The notes: generated by a model from the sequence alone, not told the origin. A DNA stretch of 64,000 bases from JAVJUV01 sp047314965 (GCF_047314965.1 NZ_JBLBVK010000058.1:186001-250000), one strand, 5' to 3'. Shown: positions 16,202 to 25,837, counted from the stretch's first letter. Numbers and translations: made by a program.

Positions 16202-17477
16202 ACCGCAGCGCCTCCACCGGGTTCATCCGCGCGGCGCGACGCGCCGGGATGAGGGTAATTCCCCAAGACAGGACCAGAGATAGCGACACCGCGGCCAACA
16301 CATCATTGAGTTCCAGTTTAGCGGGAAGCCTGTAGATGCCGCGCACCGCGCCGTCCCAAACGCCGCCACCGGAGGCACCGTTCACGATGGCAAGGATCTG
16401 ATCGAAATAGATTGCGAACAGGCAGCCGAGGATGACGCCGAAGATCGTTCCCAAAGTCCCTACCAGTGCACCAGTAAGGAAAAAGACCCGCATGATCGCT
16501 CCCTGCGTCAGTCCCATGGTGCGAAGGATGCCAATGTCTCGGCCCTTGTTCTTCACAAGCATTACGAGACCGGAGATGATATTCATCGAGGCAATCAGGA
16601 CCAGAACGCTCATCAGCACGAACATGACAGTGTCTTCGACTTCGAGCGCACGCAGAAAGCCACCGGCACTGTCCTTCCATGTCCAAAGAAGAGAACGTTC
16701 GCCGGCGGCGGCGCGAAGCGACTGGGCCATTCTGTCGATGGCTTCCGGTTCCGCCACGCTGACGTCGATCTCATCTGCCACTCCGTCTCGATTGAAATAG
16801 GCTTGGGCTTCAGCGAAGGGCAGGTAGGCCCGGGCGCGATCTATGTCATAACGGCCAGAGTTAAAGATGTAGGCGACGGTGTATTCGTTGACCCTAGGGC
16901 TTGTGCCGAAGGGGCCCTTGACGCCGTTTGGATTGATGAATCGAACGACATCGCCGACTGTCACACCGAGCGCACGCGCGGCTTCTCGGCCAATGGCGAC
17001 GCCGTTTGGGAAATCATCCAGCGAACCGAACGCAGTCTCCGGGTCCGAGATGCGTGGGATCTCCGCCAGATGTTCCGGTGCGATTCCAAAGACTTCCATT
17101 CCGGTATTTTCATCCCGGAAGACGGCCATGACCTGACCCTTGACCAGAGGTGCGACGCGTTCCACGTCGTCAACCATTCGGAGACGTGCGGCCCAGTCCT
17201 CATAGTCGGGGATGACGTTGGTAATGCGGCCGTTTTCGTCCTGGTAGGCTTGAGAGTACACGGTGACATGCGCGTTTGCGCCCAGAATTGTCGATACGAA
17301 CTCGTCCCGGAAGCCGGATCTCACTGCCAACGTTATGATTAGGGCTGCGACCGCAAGTGTGATGCCGATGAGCGAAATCCAAGTCATAACGCTCACGCCG
17401 CCTTCGGCACGCTTCGCGCGTAGATACCGCCAGGCGATCAGGAACTCATAGCGTGCAAACGGCGCTGGGGTGGCCAT
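16194..17477 (-). CDS. lolC: Lipoprotein-releasing ABC transporter permease
   Basis: A 427-residue LolC/LolE family permease. It has an N-terminal membrane helix after FLIAWRYLRAKRAEGGVSVM, a large periplasmic MacB-like domain (residues ~60-270), and three C-terminal helices with the family motif MLVKNKGRDIGILRTMGLT. The protein ends with ARRAARMNPVEALRYE, which is typical. Alphaproteobacteria usually carry one hybrid LolC/E protein acting as a homodimer, so the symbol lolC is approximate. The start at 17477 (MATPAPFARYEF) has a GGAG site. Confidence 0.92.
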   Translation of the reverse strand: MATPAPFARYEFLIAWRYLRAKRAEGGVSVMTWISLIGITLAVAALIITLAVRSGFRDEFVSTILGANAHVTVYSQAYQDENGRITNVIPDYEDWAARLRMVDDVERVAPLVKGQVMAVFRDENTGMEVFGIAPEHLAEIPRISDPETAFGSLDDFPNGVAIGREAARALGVTVGDVVRFINPNGVKGPFGTSPRVNEYTVAYIFNSGRYDIDRARAYLPFAEAQAYFNRDGVADEIDVSVAEPEAIDRMAQSLRAAAGERSLLWTWKDSAGGFLRALEVEDTVMFVLMSVLVLIASMNIISGLVMLVKNKGRDIGILRTMGLTQGAIMRVFFLTGALVGTLGTIFGVILGCLFAIYFDQILAIVNGASGGGVWDGAVRGIYRLPAKLELNDVLAAVSLSLVLSWGITLIPARRAARMNPVEALRYE

Positions 17478-17612
17478 GGCTGCTCCGGTGTTTTCGATTG
17501 AATGAACGGAAGGCCGCGTCGGGTCAACCGGGCATTCGCCGCGCCCGCAGCTATCCGCTGGAAAGCAGCGCGCCAAAGTCCACTTCAGGTGATTGGGCCT
17601 TTCGGGAACTAC

Positions 17613-19094
17613 CTACTCGGCGGCCTTGAGCGTGAAGCCTTTTTCGATCTGGTCTGAAGGGGCAACTGGGTATTCACCAGAGAAACAGGCGTCGCAGTAG
17701 GCAGGCGCCTTAGGATCACGTCCAGTTGCCTCGCCAACTGCCCGATACAGGCCGTCGAGTGAAATAAACTTGAGGCTGTCGACACCAAGGTGCTGCCGCA
17801 TCTCTTCTTCACTCATTGTGGCAGCCAGAAGCTTCTCGCGCTGTGGAGTGTCTACGCCGTAAAAGCAGGGCCACGCTGTAGGCGGCGATGCTATGCGGAA
17901 ATGGACCTCGGCGGCGCCCGCATCCAGGATCATCTCCTTAATCTTGCGGCTGGTCGTGCCTCGCACGACCGAGTCATCGACAAGGATCACCCGCTTGTCC
18001 TTGATCAGCGCTCTGTTCACGTTGAGCTTCAGACGGACACCCATATTGCGGATTTGTTCGGTCGGCTCGATGAAAGTGCGGCCCATGTACTGGTTGCGGA
18101 CGATCCCCATTGCGTAGGGAATACCGGACTGACGGCTATAGCCTATGGCCGCGGGTGTACCACTGTCTGGGACGGGACACACGAGGTCAGCCTCCACGGG
18201 CGACTCCTTGGCCAGTTCTTCGCCAATGGCCGACCGGGTTTCATAGACTGACCTGCCGCCAAGGGTGGAATCGGGCCGCGAGAAGTAGACATGTTCGAAA
18301 ATGCAAAAGCGTGATTTCTTTTGTTCGAACGGTCGGTGACTGGTGATCTGATCGTTCTCGATAACCACCATTTCGCCCGGCTCGATCTCGCGCACGAAAT
18401 CAGCGCCGATGATGTCCAGCGCACAGGTCTCGGAAGAAAGGGCCCAGCCCTCGTCGCCGACCCGTCCTAGAACCAGAGGGCGCACACCAAGAGGGTCACG
18501 TACGCCGATCAGTTTGGTGCGCGTCATCGCCACGACCGAGAAAGCCCCCTCGACCCGGCGGAGCGCATCTTTCATGCGTTCCGGGACCGTCTTCTGAAGA
18601 CTACGGGCCATCAGGTGAATGATGCATTCGCTGTCCGATGAGGATTGGAAGATCGAACCGCGCTCGATCAACTCGCGCCTCAAGGCGTCAGCGTTGGTTA
18701 TATTGCCGTTGTGTGCAATCGCGGCGCCGCCCATTGAAAATTCGCCGAAGAAGGGTTGGACATCGCGAATCTGGGTGTTGCCCTTCGATCCGGCGGTGGA
18801 ATACCGGACGTGGCCAATCCCTAGCGGTCCGGGAAGCGAATTGATGACGTCCGGCTTCGTGAAGTTGTCGCGAACGAGGCCAAAGCGACGGGCGCTGTTG
18901 AAACCCTGGGAGGGTTCATAGGTTACGATGCCACCGGCTTCCTGCCCACGATGTTGCAAGGCATGAAGGCCAAGGGCTACGAAATTAGCAGCATCCGCAA
19001 CTCCGATAACGCCAAAGATTCCACATTCCTCGCGGAGTTTGTCGTCGTCGAACGGATCCGTGGTAAGCGCGCGAGGTTTTGTCTGATCGGGCAT
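17613..19094 (-). CDS. purF: Amidophosphoribosyltransferase
   Basis: PurF catalyses the first step of purine synthesis, making 5-phosphoribosylamine from PRPP and glutamine. The N-terminal-nucleophile glutaminase begins at Cys24 (REE-CGIFGVIG) after a 23-residue propeptide, with HALQHRGQEAGG and AIAHNGNITNA downstream. The PRPP loop is VILVDDSVVRGTTS. Cysteines in SRFCIFEH, WPCFYGVD and YCDACF correspond to the ligands of the [4Fe-4S] cluster of the Bacillus-type enzyme. The start at 19094 gives 493 residues, the usual length, but its ribosome site is weak; an ATG at 19151 is an alternative. Confidence 0.93.
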   Translation of the reverse strand: MPDQTKPRALTTDPFDDDKLREECGIFGVIGVADAANFVALGLHALQHRGQEAGGIVTYEPSQGFNSARRFGLVRDNFTKPDVINSLPGPLGIGHVRYSTAGSKGNTQIRDVQPFFGEFSMGGAAIAHNGNITNADALRRELIERGSIFQSSSDSECIIHLMARSLQKTVPERMKDALRRVEGAFSVVAMTRTKLIGVRDPLGVRPLVLGRVGDEGWALSSETCALDIIGADFVREIEPGEMVVIENDQITSHRPFEQKKSRFCIFEHVYFSRPDSTLGGRSVYETRSAIGEELAKESPVEADLVCPVPDSGTPAAIGYSRQSGIPYAMGIVRNQYMGRTFIEPTEQIRNMGVRLKLNVNRALIKDKRVILVDDSVVRGTTSRKIKEMILDAGAAEVHFRIASPPTAWPCFYGVDTPQREKLLAATMSEEEMRQHLGVDSLKFISLDGLYRAVGEATGRDPKAPAYCDACFSGEYPVAPSDQIEKGFTLKAAE

Positions 19095-19191
19095 CCGTGT
19101 CAGGCTCTGAATGGCAGCGGCGCCCCTTTCATACAGAAGCCTTTCCCGCATGTCACGGGCCTGCTTGTCCTTGACGTGCGCAAAATGAATG

Positions 19192-19222
19192 AAGGCCCGC
19201 GACGGGACGACGCGGGCCTTCT
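19192..19222. terminator. Strong hairpin upstream of purF
   Basis: Perfect 11-bp stem (GAAGGCCCGCG, 19192-19202, with 19212-19222) and a 9-base loop. Read on the minus strand it is followed by ATTCATTTT, so it could terminate or attenuate transcription entering purF. It lies about 100 bp before the purF start. Confidence 0.5.
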
Positions 19223-19278
19223 TGGGCGGTTTGTTGCACCGGACAGGCAGCACTCAAAACAGGGCGACACTCGTTAAC

Positions 19279-19307
19279 AAAAAAACCTGTCACCGCCCTT
19301 ACCAGGT
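19279..19307 (-). terminator. Candidate intrinsic terminator, minus strand
   Basis: Read on the minus strand, a short stem (ACCTG with CAGGT, 13-base loop) is followed directly by seven T residues (19285-19279). The stem is only 5 bp, so this is a weak call. It would end a transcript coming from cvpA. Confidence 0.35.
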
Positions 19308-19783
19308 GGCGCCGGGCTGCCTTGCGGCAAACCCGGCACCGAACTCACTCACTCGTTACGCGGAACCTTGGAACGCCCTCGGTCCCGCTCACGAATAAAT
19401 GTATGCCAGCCGGGCTTGGCGTGAGTTTGGCGCAAATGATCAGCATCTGGGCTTCATTGTGATCAGGTATTCTTTGGGAAGATGGCAGGATTGGAGCTGA
19501 TTTCTGAAGTTGTGGACAATCAGACGGACTTCCAAGGCGTCGCATCGAGAATCCGAGTTATTTCCGCGTTCATTGTCGGCAGACCAGCGACAATCAAGGG
19601 ATCGAATGTGGCGGGTTGAAGGACGGGGCCTGCCTAATTCTGAAGGTTTCCCAATAGGAAACGGTATGTCTTTCACTAAATTCTTTGAGATTTTGCTGTT
19701 TCGTTGCAGCCGTAGGCGCCGGCAACGAGCGAATCGCGCCGACACCGTTCACAGACATCAGATAGAAAAGACGGTTTCCGATT

Positions 19784-20350
19784 TTATGTGTCTGAAGCTG
19801 CGGAGCACTTCCCGATCAGTTCTTCATAGCGGGCAGCGATCCATCCAGGAGCATCCTCGGGGATCTGTTTGTCGATGGCCTCGGATACTTGCGCGAAGAC
19901 TACCGCAGACCGGCTGTCATCCACCATGGGAATTGGATCCGAGACAATGACACGTTCGTAGACGATGAAGGCGATCACAACGAGGATAACGCCGCGGAGC
20001 GCGCCGAACAGGAACCCGAACCCTTGATCGATGCCGCCAAGGGCGGAACGCTGGACCGCTCCGGCGAACAGGGGCGTGAAAACCGACACGAGGATCAATG
20101 CCAGCGCAAACACAGCTGCAAACGCCGCGATCATCGACAACTCACAGGAGTTTCCCAGGAAATCCTTGAGGACAGGTACCTCTTTCATCAAGGGCTCGAC
20201 GGTTGGAGCAAAGACATAGGCCGCTATGGCGGCAAGAATCCATCCACCGATTGACAGTGCCTCGCGGACAAAACCGCGCGAATAGGCGAGAACCGCCGAG
20301 AGGATTATGATCACGGCAACGATGCCGTCGATGATTGTGAAGCCGTCCAT
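19784..20350 (-). CDS. cvpA: CvpA family membrane protein
   Basis: A 188-residue CvpA (colicin V production) family protein with about four membrane helices: residues ~8-22, 28-45, 62-88 and 100-125. The family pattern is visible in DGIVAVIIILSAVLAYSRGF, VREALSIGGWI and GGIDQGFGFLFGALRGVI. CvpA supports envelope homeostasis and was named for colicin V export; its mechanism is not settled. The start at 20350 has a GAGG site. It lies 34 bp after radA on the same strand, and purF follows downstream, which is a common association. Confidence 0.9.
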   Translation of the reverse strand: MDGFTIIDGIVAVIIILSAVLAYSRGFVREALSIGGWILAAIAAYVFAPTVEPLMKEVPVLKDFLGNSCELSMIAAFAAVFALALILVSVFTPLFAGAVQRSALGGIDQGFGFLFGALRGVILVVIAFIVYERVIVSDPIPMVDDSRSAVVFAQVSEAIDKQIPEDAPGWIAARYEELIGKCSAASDT

Positions 20351-20384
20351 ATTGCTGCCTCGTCGTCTTTCGCCCTTGGCGGGT

Positions 20385-21749
20385 CTAGCCCGCTCCGAAG
20401 ATGTCACCCACCATCGTCGCGAGGTCCGGCAATTTCTGTACCTTGAGACCCGCGACAGTCCCGATCTTGCTGCGATCCGGCAAAAGCGCTTGGGTGAACC
20501 CGAGCTTTTTCGCCTCTTTCAGACGCGTTTCGGTCTGACCTACCGGACGCACATGCCCTGATAGGCTGATTTCGCCGAAAACGACAGTACCCTTGGGAAG
20601 GGCGATATCTTCGCGGGCCGAAAGTAGCGCGGCGGCCACAGCAAGATCCGCTGCCGGTTCACTGACGCGCAGGCCGCCCGCCACATTGAGATAAACGTCC
20701 AGTCCGGCAAAGGGTATGCCGCATCGTGCCTCAAGGACTGCAAGTATCATTGAAAGCCGCCCGCCATCCCATCCTACGACGGACCTGCGCGCCTGCCCGG
20801 CAGGGGCAGGAGATACAAGCGCCTGGAACTCACAAAGCACCGGCCGCGTGCCCTCGATTCCCGCAAAGACTGCCGAGCCCGAAGCGGGGGTGTCATTCTC
20901 CGAGAGGAACAGAACCGAGGGGTTGGGGACTTCGCTGAGTCCTTCTCCGGTCATTTCGAAGACCCCGATTTCGTCGGCCGGCCCAAATCTGTTTTTGACC
21001 GCGCGCAGGATTCGAAATTGATGTCCGCGCTCGCCTTCGAAGTACAGAACAGTGTCGACCATGTGTTCCACGACCCGTGGACCTGCGATCTGGCCTTCCT
21101 TAGTGACATGTCCGACAAGAATGACGCTAACCCCACGCTTTTTTGCGAATGTCGTCAGTTCATGAGCAGTTGCACGGACCTGGCTTACTGATCCCGGTGC
21201 GCTGTCTACAGTATCGAGCCACATTGTTTGTATGGAATCGATTATGACGAGGTCCGGCGCCTCTTTTTCTATTGTGGTCAATATGTTGCGCAGGTCTGTC
21301 TCAGTCGCGAGTTTAACGGGGGCGTCGGCAAGACCGAGCCTTTTCGCTCGCATTCTTATTTGGGCCGAAGCTTCCTCGCCGGAGATATAGACCGAATGTA
21401 TGCCTCTTCGGGCGAAAGCTGCAGCGCCTTGAAGCAAAAGCGTGGACTTTCCTATTCCTGGATCACCCCCGACCAAAATTGCAGAGGCCGGCACTATGCC
21501 GCCACCGAGAACCCGGTCTAACTCTGCAATACCTGATTTCGTGCGCTCAGGTGGCTTTTCGGTACTGGCCAGGTCCGAGAGAGGGATAGTCGTGCCGCGC
21601 GCTGCCCCCAGACCTTTTGCCGACGGGCCAGCTGAAAGAGGCGCATCCTCGGCAATTGTATTCCAAGCTCCGCAATCGTCGCATCGCCCGCTCCACTTCG
21701 AGTGGATCGCCCCGCAATTCGAACATGAAAATGATGCTGTCTTTGCCAT
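20385..21749 (-). CDS. radA: DNA repair protein RadA/Sms
   Basis: A 454-residue RadA. The N-terminal zinc finger has Cys9, Cys12, Cys23 and Cys26. The RecA-like ATPase has Walker A GDPGIGKST (95-103), and the family-specific KNRFG motif is near residue 255. The C-terminal third is the Lon-protease-like domain (DVYLNVAGGLRVSEPAADLA) that has lost protease activity. RadA is a hexameric helicase that extends branches during recombination. The start at 21749 is the only one that keeps the zinc finger. Confidence 0.95.
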   Translation of the reverse strand: MAKTASFSCSNCGAIHSKWSGRCDDCGAWNTIAEDAPLSAGPSAKGLGAARGTTIPLSDLASTEKPPERTKSGIAELDRVLGGGIVPASAILVGGDPGIGKSTLLLQGAAAFARRGIHSVYISGEEASAQIRMRAKRLGLADAPVKLATETDLRNILTTIEKEAPDLVIIDSIQTMWLDTVDSAPGSVSQVRATAHELTTFAKKRGVSVILVGHVTKEGQIAGPRVVEHMVDTVLYFEGERGHQFRILRAVKNRFGPADEIGVFEMTGEGLSEVPNPSVLFLSENDTPASGSAVFAGIEGTRPVLCEFQALVSPAPAGQARRSVVGWDGGRLSMILAVLEARCGIPFAGLDVYLNVAGGLRVSEPAADLAVAAALLSAREDIALPKGTVVFGEISLSGHVRPVGQTETRLKEAKKLGFTQALLPDRSKIGTVAGLKVQKLPDLATMVGDIFGAG

Positions 21750-21789
21750 ACCGCTTTCTTGACCTGCGCAGCTTCGGGCTGCAAGCAGG

Positions 21790-22413
21790 TCAGGCGGATT
21801 TGCCTGCTTTCAGGAAGGGCATACTTTCGGCGGTCGTTCGTTCTGGTGGAGGCAACAATTTCATGCGTCGGCGGTCAGAAGAGGGATTGCCGCGCATGGA
21901 GCGTGCAATTCCCAACAGAGATTGCGTTGTCTCGGATATCCGGGAGCTTGGCGGATTGGGGTTGTTTGCGAAAATCTCCGAAATCCTTGGGGGCTCTACC
22001 GGGGTATGCTGGAAAACCGCCATCGGAGCTTCTGGCCACTGAGGCTCTTCAAGTAGCAGAGGAATGCCATCGGAGCGTTTGGCATTGGCCAATGTAGCGA
22101 TTCGGCGGACGACATTTTCGAGTTCGCTGTCGTAGCTGACGTAGCGAGTGGAATTGCAGAGCATTACAACTCCGAACCAGATGGCCGGCAGCATGGTGGC
22201 GAAGAGCAGGAAGATCGGATGCGTGCGTCCAAAACCTGTGAGCCAAGGAGACAATCCAAGCGTCGTAAGGAAAGCGAGCATGAACATTGCGGCGTACAGC
22301 CATGCATTTGAACTTTTTGAAAGTAGGAAACGGCGTAGAGCGAGATACGTGACACTCAGGCAAACGACCAGAAACGCCGTTTTGAAAACAAATGAAAAAA
22401 TCAGTCCAAGCAT
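21790..22413 (-). CDS. Hypothetical membrane protein upstream of radA
   Basis: A 207-residue protein I do not recognise. Three hydrophobic segments are visible (residues ~3-22, 37-52 and 68-84), followed by a hydrophilic, Pro/Ser/Arg-rich C-terminal tail of about 120 residues that is probably disordered and cytoplasmic. The start at 22413 (MLGLIFSFVFKTAFL) is chosen because the helix begins there; ribosome-site support is weak. It ends 40 bp before radA on the same strand. Confidence 0.6.
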   Translation of the reverse strand: MLGLIFSFVFKTAFLVVCLSVTYLALRRFLLSKSSNAWLYAAMFMLAFLTTLGLSPWLTGFGRTHPIFLLFATMLPAIWFGVVMLCNSTRYVSYDSELENVVRRIATLANAKRSDGIPLLLEEPQWPEAPMAVFQHTPVEPPRISEIFANNPNPPSSRISETTQSLLGIARSMRGNPSSDRRRMKLLPPPERTTAESMPFLKAGKSA

Positions 22414-22559
22414 TGTCTTCTGTGGCTCCACAGTCGGATGTCCCGGACCCCTCCGGACCATAAGGAGCAATTCTGGTTAAAAAATGCTTGCGAGTCTCAA
22501 ACTGTTTCCATTTTGGAACCGATGTGTTGCCAAGTTGCAAAACTTCAAGCGGGTTTATC

Positions 22560-23258
22560 TCAATCAACCCAACGTATGCGATCGCCGCTGAGAATGGTTT
22601 CTACGGCGCTCGGGGTGACCAGACCACTCGCCACGGCAGATTCTCCCGCCTTCTCAAGTTCAAGAATGTGTGCTGAGCGCTCGGCGACTGCGTCGATCTC
22701 ATCGAATGGGATCACTACAACGCCATCGAGGTCGGCCACAATCATGTCTCCGGTATCGACCTGCTGGCCTCCGATCTGCAAAGGCAGACCAATTCTGCCC
22801 GGCCCGTTCTCATAAGGTGTTGAAGAAATGGTTCCCGTGCACCAGACCGGTAGACCGATTCCAATGACACCTTCAACGTCGCGAACCGGTCCATCGGTAA
22901 CGACACCTGAGATGCCGGCATTGCGCATCATGCCCGCGAGGCTGTCACCAAAGACCGCACAGCCCTGGTGCCCGTCGACACCTGCGACCACGATATCGCC
23001 CGGTTTTGCGAACTTCTTGCACGCATGCAGCGCGAGAAGATCGGCGGCACCCGACCACGCGGTAAGCGCGGGCCCGACAACCGATTTCGGCAAACGTTGA
23101 CCGCTATCGAGATGCCGGATCGAACCATGCAGTGCACCTCGGCCATCCATAGCGTCGGTCGCAACGGCCGACGGAATGCCTTTCAGCGATTGAATCTGAG
23201 CTTCGGTCGGACGTCGCAATGTCCGTTTGATGGTCAGAAGCGGCGGCGTTTCGTACAT
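22560..23258 (-). CDS. RraA family protein (HMG aldolase-like)
   Basis: A 232-residue RraA/4-hydroxy-4-methyl-2-oxoglutarate aldolase-like protein. The fold signature is visible in AWSGAADLLALHACKKFAKP, GDSLAGMMRNAGISGVVTDG (the metal and carboxylate site, with PVRDVEGV) and DMIVADLDGVVVIPFDE. Family members are either metal-dependent aldolases and decarboxylases or inhibitors of RNase E; the intact GxxVTDGxxRD-type motif favours the enzyme. An AGGTGA site precedes the ATG at 23258. It starts only 4 bp after the mlaF stop, so it is the last gene of the alr-mlaE-mlaF transcript. Confidence 0.82.
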   Translation of the reverse strand: MYETPPLLTIKRTLRRPTEAQIQSLKGIPSAVATDAMDGRGALHGSIRHLDSGQRLPKSVVGPALTAWSGAADLLALHACKKFAKPGDIVVAGVDGHQGCAVFGDSLAGMMRNAGISGVVTDGPVRDVEGVIGIGLPVWCTGTISSTPYENGPGRIGLPLQIGGQQVDTGDMIVADLDGVVVIPFDEIDAVAERSAHILELEKAGESAVASGLVTPSAVETILSGDRIRWVD

Positions 23259-23262
23259 GCGG

Positions 23263-24024
23263 TCACCTCACGGTTTCGATTGGTCCTTCGGCGCTCCCGG
23301 TGATGAACTGCGTCAGGTAGGGGTCGCCGCTGTTGTCCATCTGGCCTACTGGTCCGGTCCATCGGATCTTTCCACCGTGCAGCATTGCCACATTATCGGC
23401 AATGGCGCGTACAGATGTCATGTCATGCGTGATGGTCATGGCAGTTGCGCCCATTTCGACCACGATCTCCCGGATCAGGTCATTTATGACTCCGGACATG
23501 ATCGGATCGAGGCCGGTCGTCGGTTCGTCGAAGAAGATGATCTCCGGCTCTGCAGCAATAGCGCGCGCAAGGCCGACGCGCTTTTGCATCCCGCCCGACA
23601 ATTCAGCCGGAAACAGGTCAGCCACATCGGGCGTCAGACCGACGCGGCGCAATTTGTCGAGAGCGATCTCCCGCGCTTCGGCTTTCGGTTTCTTCAGTGA
23701 GCCCCTCAGAAGCCGGAAAGCCACGTTTTGCCAGACCGGCAGAGAGTCGAAGAGCGCGCCTCCCTGAAACAGCATGCCGAACCGAGCTAGGAAGGCATCG
23801 CGGTCGGCGCTGCCTTGCTTCAACAGCGTTACGTCCTGGCCGTCGACAAGAATTTCGCCACTGTCGGGTTCGATCAGGCCGAGCACACATTTTAGAAGGA
23901 CGGATTTTCCTGTGCCGGAACCGCCAATGATGACCATGCTTTCGCCCTTGGGAATCGACAGATCGACCCCGCGAAGAACCTGTTTCAGTCCGAAAGCCTT
24001 ATGGACGCCCTTGAGTTCGATCAT
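23263..24024 (-). CDS. mlaF: Mla-type phospholipid ABC transporter ATPase
   Basis: A 253-residue ABC ATPase of the MlaF/Ttg2A group. Walker A is GGSGTGKSV (near residue 35), the Q-loop region is FGMLFQGGALFDSLPVWQNV, which is diagnostic for MlaF, the signature is LSGGMQKRVGLARA and Walker B is IIFFDEPTTGLDP. With MlaE it forms the inner-membrane motor that moves phospholipids between the membranes to keep outer-membrane asymmetry. It overlaps mlaE by 4 bp (ATGA). No MlaD-type gene is adjacent. Confidence 0.9.
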   Translation of the reverse strand: MIELKGVHKAFGLKQVLRGVDLSIPKGESMVIIGGSGTGKSVLLKCVLGLIEPDSGEILVDGQDVTLLKQGSADRDAFLARFGMLFQGGALFDSLPVWQNVAFRLLRGSLKKPKAEAREIALDKLRRVGLTPDVADLFPAELSGGMQKRVGLARAIAAEPEIIFFDEPTTGLDPIMSGVINDLIREIVVEMGATAMTITHDMTSVRAIADNVAMLHGGKIRWTGPVGQMDNSGDPYLTQFITGSAEGPIETVR

Positions 24025-24794
24025 GCGGAGAAAAACAGTTCGGTAAGGATGAAGTTCGCCGCCAGTATTAGGACGCTTGCGGCGACGACGGCACCCTTTG
24101 TGGCCGCACCAACGCCAGCCGCGCCGCGGGCGCTCTGCATTCCGAAGAAACAGCCCATCAATGCGGCGAGAAAACCGAAAACCGCACCCTTCGTGAGCGA
24201 TGATACGATGTCGAGCGTCTCAAGGAAATCAACGGTGTTGCGCAGGTAGGTCGCCGCGTTGAAACCAAGCCGCTCCGTGCCAACCAGATATCCGCCCATG
24301 ATCCCGATTACGTCACCAACAGCGACCAGTACGGGCATCACCAGCGTGGCGGCCAGTACGCGGGGCAGGGTGAGATACTTCATCGGATTGGTGGATAGCG
24401 TTACCAGCGCATCGATCTGCTCGGTCACCTTCATGGTTGCGATTTCCGCGGCGATGGACGAGGTGACGCGGGCCGCTATCATCAGTCCGACAAGTACTGG
24501 TCCAAGCTCGCGCACCATGCCGATGGCCACGATCTGCGGGACGACGGCCTCTGCCGAAAAACGTGCGCCGCCGGCATAGATCTGCAGGGCCAATGCGCCG
24601 CCGGTAAAGATGGTCGTCAACCCGACTACAGGAAGTGAGAAGTACCCTATCTGCATGATTTGAATCAAGAACTCGCGCGGGTACCAGGGAGGGCGTGCAA
24701 GGTGGCTGACTGTTTCAGCCGCAAACAGGGCTATGCGCCCGATGGCTGACAGCAGGCCCAGAAAAGTACGTCCGATAGTGGCCAGCCAAATCAC
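24021..24794 (-). CDS. mlaE: Mla-type phospholipid ABC transporter permease
   Basis: A 257-residue MlaE family permease with about five or six membrane helices. Family landmarks are FLIQIMQIGYFSLPVVGLTT, the central RELGPVLVGLMIAARVTSSI and AAEIATMKVTEQIDAL, and the C-terminal GAVFGFLAALMGCFFG. The start is GTG at 24794, overlapping the alr stop by 4 bp. Works with MlaF, whose gene overlaps its 3' end. Confidence 0.9.
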   Translation of the reverse strand: MIWLATIGRTFLGLLSAIGRIALFAAETVSHLARPPWYPREFLIQIMQIGYFSLPVVGLTTIFTGGALALQIYAGGARFSAEAVVPQIVAIGMVRELGPVLVGLMIAARVTSSIAAEIATMKVTEQIDALVTLSTNPMKYLTLPRVLAATLVMPVLVAVGDVIGIMGGYLVGTERLGFNAATYLRNTVDFLETLDIVSSLTKGAVFGFLAALMGCFFGMQSARGAAGVGAATKGAVVAASVLILAANFILTELFFSA

Positions 24795-25837
24795 GCGATG
24801 CCCTCGTAGGTGCGAACATAGCGGGAGCCTAGCGACGTCAGGATTTCGTAGCCAATAGTGCCAGCGGCTTCCGCAAGGTCGTCGACCCCCTGGTGCGTTC
24901 CCAAAATCTCGAGGTGTTCCGGAACCTCATCAAGATGACTTACGTCGATGGTGATCAGGTCCATGGATACCCGACCGACCACAGGACATGGAACGTCGCC
25001 GGCAAAAACCTTCGCCCTTGGTCCCATGGCGCGGATCAGGCCATCGGCATAGCCGGCGGCAATGGTTGCAACCTGGCTTTCGATGTTGGCGGTCCAACTG
25101 TTGGCATATCCGACTGTCTCGAATGGACGCACGGTGCGCACCTGTATGACCGGAGCCGTCAGCCTGACCACGGGGGTCGCCTCGGAGAAAGGGAGACCTC
25201 CGTACAATCCCACGCCCGGTCTGACGAGGTCGAAATGATAATCTGGGCCCAGAAGGATCCCGCCGGTTGCTGCGAGCGAGCGTCGATGAGCGATTCCGTC
25301 AGTCAGCTCGTGAAAAGTCCTTAGCTGGTGATGGTTCATCGTGTGGTCCGGCTCGTCCGCACAGGCGAGATGGCTCATGACCAGCCGTGGTCCTGCGCTC
25401 ATCAAATCGCTGCGCAGATCAGTCCAGTCGTCCGGCTCCATTCCTAGGCGATTCATTCCGGTGTCCAGTTGGACCCCAAAAGGTTTGCCGGGCGCCTCGT
25501 TGAAATGCCGGGTTACTTGTTCGGGGGAGTTCAGGAGCGGTATCAGGTTGGCCGAGTTCAGTACGTCCGTATCGTGGGCCATGTGCCCCGAGAAGACATA
25601 GATATCGGCATCCTTTCCCACCGCTTCCCGAACGGTTTTCCCTTCGCTGGCGACTGCCACGAAAAAGCTTTTGACGCCAGACTTCCAAAGACGGCGGGCG
25701 ACGCGACTGGCGCTCAGACCGTAACCGTTGGCCTTCACAACTGCGGCTGTCTCGACGTGATCAGATGTCTTGGCGTTCAGCGCCGTCCAGTTGGCGGCGA
25801 TGGCGTCAAGGTCGATGGTCAAGTGTGCGGAGCCCAT
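24791..25837 (-). CDS. alr: Alanine racemase
   Basis: A 348-residue PLP-dependent alanine racemase, which makes D-alanine for peptidoglycan. The PLP lysine is Lys35 in VVKANGYG, the second catalytic base is the tyrosine in TVGYANSW, and RVSMDLITID is the conserved C-terminal segment. The N-terminal barrel and C-terminal beta domain are both complete. The frame opens the alr-mlaE-mlaF-rraA-like operon, divergent from the histidine phosphatase gene. Confidence 0.93.
   Translation of the reverse strand: MGSAHLTIDLDAIAANWTALNAKTSDHVETAAVVKANGYGLSASRVARRLWKSGVKSFFVAVASEGKTVREAVGKDADIYVFSGHMAHDTDVLNSANLIPLLNSPEQVTRHFNEAPGKPFGVQLDTGMNRLGMEPDDWTDLRSDLMSAGPRLVMSHLACADEPDHTMNHHQLRTFHELTDGIAHRRSLAATGGILLGPDYHFDLVRPGVGLYGGLPFSEATPVVRLTAPVIQVRTVRPFETVGYANSWTANIESQVATIAAGYADGLIRAMGPRAKVFAGDVPCPVVGRVSMDLITIDVSHLDEVPEHLEILGTHQGVDDLAEAAGTIGYEILTSLGSRYVRTYEGIA

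Larger units (their letters stand above)
19095..19783. other. Long intergenic region between purF and cvpA
   Basis: About 690 bases, clearly AT-richer than the flanking genes. No convincing protein is present on either strand. It contains an 11-bp stem hairpin (19192-19222), a stem-loop with a following T run on the minus strand (19279-19307), and a hairpin at 19311-19337. It may hold the end of the radA-cvpA transcript, the purF promoter and possibly a small RNA. Confidence 0.5.

Noticed and set aside
19510..19950. Plus-strand frame running into the cvpA 3' end
   Set aside because: It overlaps cvpA antisense and has no protein-like features.
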